In this document: piece by piece, positions 16,317 to 19,461 of the stretch
Layout of the letters: each line of letters opens with the position of its first letter
Numbering within the stretch: the stretch's first letter is position 1
Assembly (NCBI GenBank): GCA_046481785.1
Contig: JAWOJF010000138.1
Span: 1-19,461, forward strand
Origin: JAWOJF01 sp046481785
GTDB taxonomy: Bacteria; Bacteroidota; Ignavibacteria; Ignavibacteriales; Ignavibacteriaceae
DNA: 19,461 nucleotides
Reading direction: 5' to 3'
Made by a program: the position numbers and the translations under genes
Notes under the pieces: generated by a model
What the model saw: only the letters and a program-made list of their open reading frames with translations
Told to the model about the DNA's origin: nothing
Database searches by the model: none

Positions 16317-16360
16317 TTATTATTAGGCTAGAATTATAATTCCGAGCACGCTAATAATAA
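16317..16360 (-). promoter_or_regulatory. Hairpin joining leader ORF 1 isoleucine codons to its triple stop
   Basis: TTATTATTAG (16360-16351), containing the ATT ATT AG of the Ile run, pairs perfectly over 10 bases with CTAATAATAA (16326-16317). The latter holds three consecutive in-frame TAA stops. A 12-base palindrome, GAATTATAATTC (16331-16342), lies in the loop. This arrangement corresponds to the 1:2 pause hairpin of classical leader-peptide attenuators. Confidence 0.6.
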
Positions 16361-16478
16361 TAGATATCCCTAGAATGACTATATCTGAAGAAAGGATATT
16401 GACAGATACAACACGGCTACTGTTATTTGTGGTAACAGCTTTTATTGAAGGGGTTATATTTCTGTACGTGTTGTTCAT
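16323..16478 (-). CDS. Leader peptide 1, Ile-rich (ilv operon)
   Basis: A 51-residue ORF starting 23 bases after the promoter -10 box and ending IVILGISIIISVLGIIILA. In its last 30 residues 19 are branched-chain: ten Ile (ATT, ATA and ATC codons), five Val and four Leu. This is the pattern of an attenuation leader, with isoleucine as the main sensed amino acid. It terminates at TAA TAA TAA, three in-frame stops in a row, which would firmly release ribosomes. The upstream ATG at 16517 lies before the predicted transcription start, so the ATG at 16478 is chosen. No Shine-Dalgarno sequence is visible in the short 5' end. It is the distal of two such ORFs in this leader. Function is inferred from codon content and position. 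Confidence 0.75.
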   Translation of the reverse strand: MNNTYRNITPSIKAVTTNNSSRVVSVNILSSDIVILGISIIISVLGIIILA

Positions 16479-16500
16479 ATCATTTTTAGATTTAAATGCT

Positions 16501-16529
16501 AAGATAAGGCATGACAATTATTTTGTCAA
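16501..16529 (-). promoter_or_regulatory. ilv-leu operon promoter (sigma70-like)
   Basis: On the minus strand a perfect TTGACA (16529-16524) is followed after exactly 17 bases by TATCTT (16506-16501, 4 of 6 to TATAAT). A start near 16494 is expected, about 16 bases before the leader ORF 1 ATG. It lies downstream of the HD gene terminator and directs transcription into the leader and ilvB. The box type is classical rather than the TTTG/TAnnTTTG type known from Bacteroides and Flavobacterium. Confidence 0.7.
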
Positions 16530-16654
16530 GGTTTTTCTTAAGTATCATTTAAAAAAATTCATTTATTCTCTCATATTCCAATTATTTTCGCTTAAAACGA
16601 ATAGTTATTCTTTTTTTTGATAACAACTGCCGGAATAAATTTAACACTGAAAGA

Positions 16655-16692
16655 TGAAAAAACTGTACTTGTCACAGACCCAGTACGGTTTT
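16655..16692 (-). terminator. Intrinsic terminator of the HD-domain gene
   Basis: AAAACCGTACT (16692-16682) pairs with AGTACAGTTTT (16669-16659) over 11 positions with one mismatch, followed by six T residues (16662-16657). The TGA stop of the HD gene is in the loop, so the last codons form the 5' arm. It insulates the ilv promoter, about 125 bases further on. Confidence 0.75.
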
Positions 16693-17238
16693 ATTCTGCT
16701 TCATGGCTTTAATACAAAACTCAATGTGTTCATCCAGCGGTATTCCAAGTTCATTGGCTCCATTTTCAATATCTTCCCTGCTTACATTTTTTGCAAATGC
16801 TTTATCCTTCATTTTTTTCTTAACCGATTTCACCTCAACCTGGTCAATGGTTTTATCAGGACGTACATATGTCACTGCGGTAATAAAGCCGGCTAACTCG
16901 TCGCATGCAAATAATGTTTTTTGCAAAAGCGTTTCCCGCGGCACGCCTGAATAATTTGCATGAGAGAGAATTGCATTTCTGAATTCGTCATTAAATCCCT
17001 TCTCCTTTAATATTTCTGAACCTTTGAAGGGATGAGCATCCGAACCGGGATACATCTCATAATCAAAATCATGCAGCAGCGCCGCATTACCCCAGAACTC
17101 TTCATCTTCATTAAGTTTTTTAGCATACGCCCTTACACATGTTTCCACTGCATAAGCATGTTTTAACAAACTTTCACCTTTGGTATATTCTTTTAGCAAA
17201 TCCAGACAATAATCGCGGCTTTTTGAATGATCATCCAT
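16672..17238 (-). CDS. HD-domain phosphohydrolase family protein
   Basis: A 188-residue soluble protein with an HD metal-binding fold. Seen: H27 in SLLKHAYAVE, the H56-D57 doublet in ALLHDFDYE, H93 in ILSHANYSG and D113 in CDELAGF. This is the arrangement of HDIG-type metal-dependent phosphohydrolases. The substrate cannot be read from the sequence; relatives act on nucleotides or cyclic nucleotides. The C-terminal part (about 125-188) is charged, with KSVKKKMKDKAFAKNVSRE, and has no transmembrane segment. A GGAG ribosome site lies 8 bases before the ATG. It is alone between two terminators (17296-17357 upstream and 16655-16692 downstream), so it is probably monocistronic and not part of the ilv operon. 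Confidence 0.85.
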   Translation of the reverse strand: MDDHSKSRDYCLDLLKEYTKGESLLKHAYAVETCVRAYAKKLNEDEEFWGNAALLHDFDYEMYPGSDAHPFKGSEILKEKGFNDEFRNAILSHANYSGVPRETLLQKTLFACDELAGFITAVTYVRPDKTIDQVEVKSVKKKMKDKAFAKNVSREDIENGANELGIPLDEHIEFCIKAMKQNKTVLGL

Positions 17239-17295
17239 AATTTATACTCCAGATCAAATGTGATAAGAACCCTTTTCCCGGTAAACCGTATTAAT

Positions 17296-17357
17296 AAAAA
17301 AAGAGCACCCTTTATAAATTTAAGAAAAAATGTTTTTCTAAAAAATTAAGGATACTC
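17296..17357 (-). terminator. Intrinsic terminator of the NTF2-like gene
   Basis: GAGTATCCTT (17357-17348) pairs with AAGGGTGCTC (17312-17303) over 10 bases with two G-U pairs. The stem extends inward through A/T-rich arms (AGAAAAA/TTTTTCT), and seven T residues follow (17302-17296). It ends transcription from the 17392-17832 gene; the HD gene starts 58 bases further on. Confidence 0.85.
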
Positions 17358-17391
17358 TAAATTAAACTGATTATGCTAAATTGTAAACCAG

Positions 17392-17832
17392 TTACTTGTT
17401 TTGAGATACGATAGAAACATCACTTACAATTTTCCACTGGCCGTTATCGTTAACCAATGTAAGGAAACATGTTTGTTTTAGTTTCGAATCAGAAACCTCA
17501 ACCTTTGCCATGGCGGTTTTGTCATTTAACTCAACTTCGCCAAAGCTTACTTCTCTTTTCCAGCCTCCCAAACTACCGTTTTTTACCCTGCTGATTACAT
17601 CATTTGAGGATAACTGGTTGGTTTTATTTGAGATTGAATTTACTGTTAGAACAGTTGCACCTGAATAAAGAGTTTTTTCGACTGCATCTGGATTCCTGCT
17701 GTCTATACCATTAATATAATTTGTAATGGTTTGTTTAACTGCCGATTCATTCTCGCCGTCAGGTCCATTTGCCAAAACAACTGAAGATACAAGAAGCACA
17801 AAAGCTGCCAAAAGGAATCTTAGATTTTTCAT
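17392..17832 (-). CDS. Secreted NTF2-like/putative lumazine-binding protein
   Basis: A 146-residue exported protein. The N-terminus MKNLRFLLAAFVLLVSSVVLA is a clear signal peptide with a likely cut after VLA (residue 21). The remainder looks like the NTF2-like putative lumazine-binding group. It opens with a helix (ESAVKQTITNYINGIDSRNPDAVE), then a hydrophobic TVLTVN strand, and ends with beta strands (KAMAKVEV-type, CFLTLVNDNGQWKIVSDV). Such proteins occupy the periplasm or cell surface; a ligand cannot be deduced. The start at 17832 is chosen because AGGAGG lies 7 bases upstream. A longer reading from 17874 would lie before that site and disrupt the signal peptide. One cysteine only. The gene has its own terminator and possibly its own promoter at 17899-17929. 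Confidence 0.75.
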   Translation of the reverse strand: MKNLRFLLAAFVLLVSSVVLANGPDGENESAVKQTITNYINGIDSRNPDAVEKTLYSGATVLTVNSISNKTNQLSSNDVISRVKNGSLGGWKREVSFGEVELNDKTAMAKVEVSDSKLKQTCFLTLVNDNGQWKIVSDVSIVSQNK

Positions 17833-17898
17833 TGTACACCTCCTGAGTGAATAAGTTATTGGTCTAAATTCCACTCAAAAAGTAATTAATAAAAAAAC

Positions 17899-17929
17899 AT
17901 ATTAATTGTTAATTGTGAAGTACGGTCAA
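17899..17929 (-). promoter_or_regulatory. Possible promoter of the NTF2-like gene
   Basis: TTGACC (17929-17924) is followed after 17 bases by ATTAAT, or after 19 by TAATAT (17904-17899). It lies in the 170-bp gap between nth and the gene, about 70 bases before the ATG. Spacing to the better -10 is long, so this is tentative. The rest of this gap (17833-18002) is A/T-rich with no other feature seen. Confidence 0.35.
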
Positions 17930-18002
17930 TTACTTATCTGTCCGGTAAGAATCCAAGCCAAATGCAGTACTGTATACTCAAAAAAACTAAAATATTACCA
18001 AA

Positions 18003-18686
18003 TTATACCGTATTATTTGATTTTTTAATCTTAGATTTTTGCCTTTCGAAGAGAAAAGCACTCGGGCAATATCTGCTGATTACACACTCTCCGCATTTAG
18101 GCCTTCTGGCAATACATATTTTTCTCCCGTGATTTGCCAGGTAATGAGATGAGTTAATCCAGTCTTCTTCGGGTAAAAGTTCTGTTAACCTTGCCTCAAT
18201 TTTATCAGGGTCACCCGACTCGATAAAGCCAAGAAGATTAGACAGTCTTTTTACGTGAGTATCAACTGCAACTGCAGGGATACCAAAAGCATTTCCCACA
18301 ACAACCGAAGCGGTTTTTCTTCCAACACCGGGTAATTTATGAAGTGCATCAAAATCAGCGGGTACATTGCCCCCATATTCTTTTATAAGAATTGAACAAC
18401 ATTCCTTTATATTTTTTGCTTTCTGCCGGTAAAAGCCTGTAGAGAAAATATCTTTCTCCAGTTCATCATTCGGTACTTTTAAAAAATCCTCCGGACTCTT
18501 ATACTTTTGGAAAAGAGATCCGGTAACAATGTTTACCCTTTCATCAGTGCACTGAGCAGAAAGTATTGTTGAAATTAAAAGCTGGAATGGGGTTTCATAA
18601 TTAAGAGCACATTTAACATCCGGATACTCTTTTTTTAAAATTGATATTATTTTTTGTGCGCGGGTTTTATCTTGTGTCAGTTCCAT
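18003..18686 (-). CDS. nth: Endonuclease III (DNA glycosylase/AP lyase)
   Basis: A 227-residue base-excision repair enzyme. It removes oxidised pyrimidines and cuts the abasic site. The helix-hairpin-helix is LPGVGRKTA with catalytic lysine K124, and the catalytic aspartate is D142 in VDTH. The [4Fe-4S] loop is complete: C191, C198, C201 and C207 (C-x6-C-x2-C-x5-C). STILSAQCTDERVN is also typical. The length slightly exceeds the E. coli protein owing to a basic tail (ERQKSKIKKSNN). No strong ribosome site is seen; TAAGGATAATATAA stretches lie on the other strand. It is preceded by the 18715-18840 repeat block, which separates it from the ferredoxin gene. Confidence 0.96.
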   Translation of the reverse strand: MELTQDKTRAQKIISILKKEYPDVKCALNYETPFQLLISTILSAQCTDERVNIVTGSLFQKYKSPEDFLKVPNDELEKDIFSTGFYRQKAKNIKECCSILIKEYGGNVPADFDALHKLPGVGRKTASVVVGNAFGIPAVAVDTHVKRLSNLLGFIESGDPDKIEARLTELLPEEDWINSSHYLANHGRKICIARRPKCGECVISRYCPSAFLFERQKSKIKKSNNTV

Positions 18687-18714
18687 TAAGGATAATATAA
18701 TATTATTGGTGAAT

Positions 18715-18840
18715 TTAAAGATGATCTTAGCAAACTTAAAGATGATCTTAGCAAACTTAAAGATGACATGTTAGCAACTTAAAGATGACATCTTTTTAAA
18801 AAGATGTCATCTTTTTAATTTGGTATCATCTTTTTAAATT
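18715..18840. repeat. Tandem and inverted repeat block between ferredoxin gene and nth
   Basis: Two identical 21-bp units (18715-18735, 18736-18756; TTAAAGATGATCTTAGCAAA plus C) are followed by a 22-bp variant (18757-18778, with GATGACATG). A fourth unit forms the left half of a perfect 34-bp palindrome at 18781-18814 (17-bp arms, AAAGATGACATCTTTTT and its complement). A further inverted copy (ATCATCTTTTTAA) at 18826-18838 supplies the last codons and TGA stop of the ferredoxin gene. The shared core is AAAGATG. On the minus strand, AAAAGATG-A-CATCTTTT followed by T residues could end ferredoxin transcription. Confidence 0.8.
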
Positions 18841-19185
18841 TTCTTCTACAGAATCAGGTTTATTAAAATTAGGATGTTTTATTTTTAATCTCTCAACAGG
18901 TATATCATTTAAGATATGACTCTGGAGAATTTCTTCCACATCATCAACTGTAACGCCGCCGTACCATATTTGTTCCGGGTAAACAACTATACTGGGGCCA
19001 AATTCACAGGCATCAAGACACCCGGCTGAGTTTGCCCGGACAGTAGTTTTAAGACCAAGTTCTTTAACCCTATTCTTAAATTTCTCCCGTATTTCAGCAC
19101 TGCCTTTATCAAGACAGCATCCCCGCGGATCATCCGCCGCACGTTTATTTTCACAGATGAATATATGTTTTTCGAAGCGTTTCAT
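18826..19185 (-). CDS. Thioredoxin-like [2Fe-2S] ferredoxin
   Basis: A 119-residue electron-transfer protein of the thioredoxin-fold [2Fe-2S] group (Aquifex Fd4/NuoE C-domain type). Likely ligands are C11 (FICENK), C24 of the C23-C24 pair, C56 and C60 (AGCLDACEFGPSIVVYP). The C-x12-C and C-x3-C spacings match that family. GCLDACEFGPSIVVYPEQ and WYGGVTVDDVEEIL are characteristic. It probably acts in the cytoplasm; the partner is unknown. The last residues, EENLKR, fall in a repeat unit that also provides the TGA stop, so the C-terminus may have been altered by the repeat. It is divergent from the gene at 19412. Confidence 0.88.
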   Translation of the reverse strand: MKRFEKHIFICENKRAADDPRGCCLDKGSAEIREKFKNRVKELGLKTTVRANSAGCLDACEFGPSIVVYPEQIWYGGVTVDDVEEILQSHILNDIPVERLKIKHPNFNKPDSVEENLKR

Positions 19186-19411
19186 GTTTTACTCTTACTT
19201 AATCTGATCTTTAGAATTTTTATATGTTATAAGTTACATATTCCCTGATTGAAATAAAATCCAGAAAGATTAAGCAACCCGCCAACTTATTCAGATTTCA
19301 TTGAATTTTATTTTTTTCTTAAATTATAGAAGTATAAGATTTATGTTTTACTTACACTTCGCTTCAGAAAAAAGAATTATTCTTAAACTTTTACTCATTA
19401 AGGAATATATT
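19186..19411. promoter_or_regulatory. Divergent intergenic region
   Basis: This is 226 bp of A/T-rich DNA between the ferredoxin gene (minus) and the gene starting at 19412 (plus), so it should hold promoters for both. On the plus strand a weak pair, TTGAAT near 19302 and TATAGA about 18 bases on, is visible, with TATAAG a little later. I saw no strong operator or repeat. Confidence 0.3.
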
Positions 19412-19461
19412 ATGCGAAAACTCATAATGTGGAATGTTGTTACCCTGGACGGATATTTTGA
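19412..19461 (+). CDS. Dihydrofolate reductase family protein (partial, start only)
   Basis: Sixteen codons are visible before the right edge: MRKLIMWNVVTLDGYF. This opening is typical of the RibD C-terminal/DHFR-like family (MRKL...TLDGYF), whose members are NADPH-dependent reductases often of unknown substrate. TAAGGA lies 7 bases before the ATG. It is the only plus-strand gene called here. The assignment rests on the N-terminal motif alone. Confidence 0.7.
   Translation, partial: MRKLIMWNVVTLDGYF

Noticed and set aside
15917..16500. A T-box riboswitch as the ilv leader
   Set aside because: I saw no T-box core (AGGGTGGNACCGCG-type) sequence or specifier loop arrangement, whereas branched-chain codon runs in two ORFs point to leader-peptide control.
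16479..16517. N-terminal extension of leader 1 to the ATG at 16517
   Set aside because: That ATG lies before the predicted transcription start from the 16501-16529 promoter, so it would not be on the message.
16375..16620. An 81-residue plus-strand frame opposite leader 1 and the ilv promoter
   Set aside because: It has no ribosome site, its start falls within the antisense of the Ile-rich leader, and its hydrophobic composition is explained by the A/T-rich complement.
17833..17874. Longer start for the NTF2-like protein at 17874
   Set aside because: The strong AGGAGG site and the signal peptide both point to the ATG at 17832; the extension would place polar residues before the signal peptide and covers the ribosome site.
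18715..18780. Possible CRISPR array in the 21-bp repeats
   Set aside because: The units are contiguous without unique spacers, there are only about four copies, and no cas gene is nearby. It is a simple tandem repeat.

Overview
The window is an AT-rich bacterial chromosome segment dominated by one long minus-strand run of biosynthetic genes. The organism is probably a member of the Ignavibacteria/Chlorobi side of the Bacteroidota. This is an inference from protein style, A/T-rich spacers and small GC-rich hairpin repeats; no rRNA or other marker is present. Nothing suggests phage, plasmid or recent transfer.

Layout, in minus-strand transcription order from the right. At the far right edge (19412-19461, plus strand) is the start of a dihydrofolate-reductase-family gene. 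Divergent from it are a thioredoxin-like [2Fe-2S] ferredoxin (18826-19185), a block of tandem and inverted repeats (18715-18840), endonuclease III nth (18003-18686), a secreted NTF2/lumazine-binding-like protein (17392-17832) with a clear terminator, and an HD-domain phosphohydrolase (16672-17238) with its own terminator.

Next comes the main unit. A consensus sigma70-like promoter (16501-16529) opens a roughly 600-nt leader. It is followed by ilvB-ilvN-ilvC-leuB-leuA-leuC-leuD-cimA and an omega-amidase/nitrilase, then, after a 223-bp gap, gltB and gltD (the latter running off the left edge). Spacings are tight: ilvB/ilvN share 1 base, ilvC/leuB share 4, gltB/gltD share 8. Together the genes make Val, Leu and Ile. 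CimA makes citramalate, LeuCD and LeuB take it to 2-oxobutyrate so threonine deaminase is not needed, and IlvBN and IlvC serve both the Ile and Val branches. GltBD supplies glutamate for the final transaminations. ilvD, ilvE and ilvA are not in the window.

The most interesting element is the leader (15917-16500). It carries two separate small ORFs in tandem, each ending in a dense run of branched-chain codons. The distal one (16323-16478) is Ile-dominated and ends in three consecutive in-frame stops. The proximal one (15991-16182, GTG start) is Leu-dominated, with 12 branched-chain codons in a row. Each run overlaps one arm of an RNA hairpin. This looks like a two-stage leader-peptide attenuator sensing Ile and then Leu/Val. 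No classical stem plus U-tract terminator was evident by eye, so the mechanism may be translational, Rho-dependent or otherwise non-standard.
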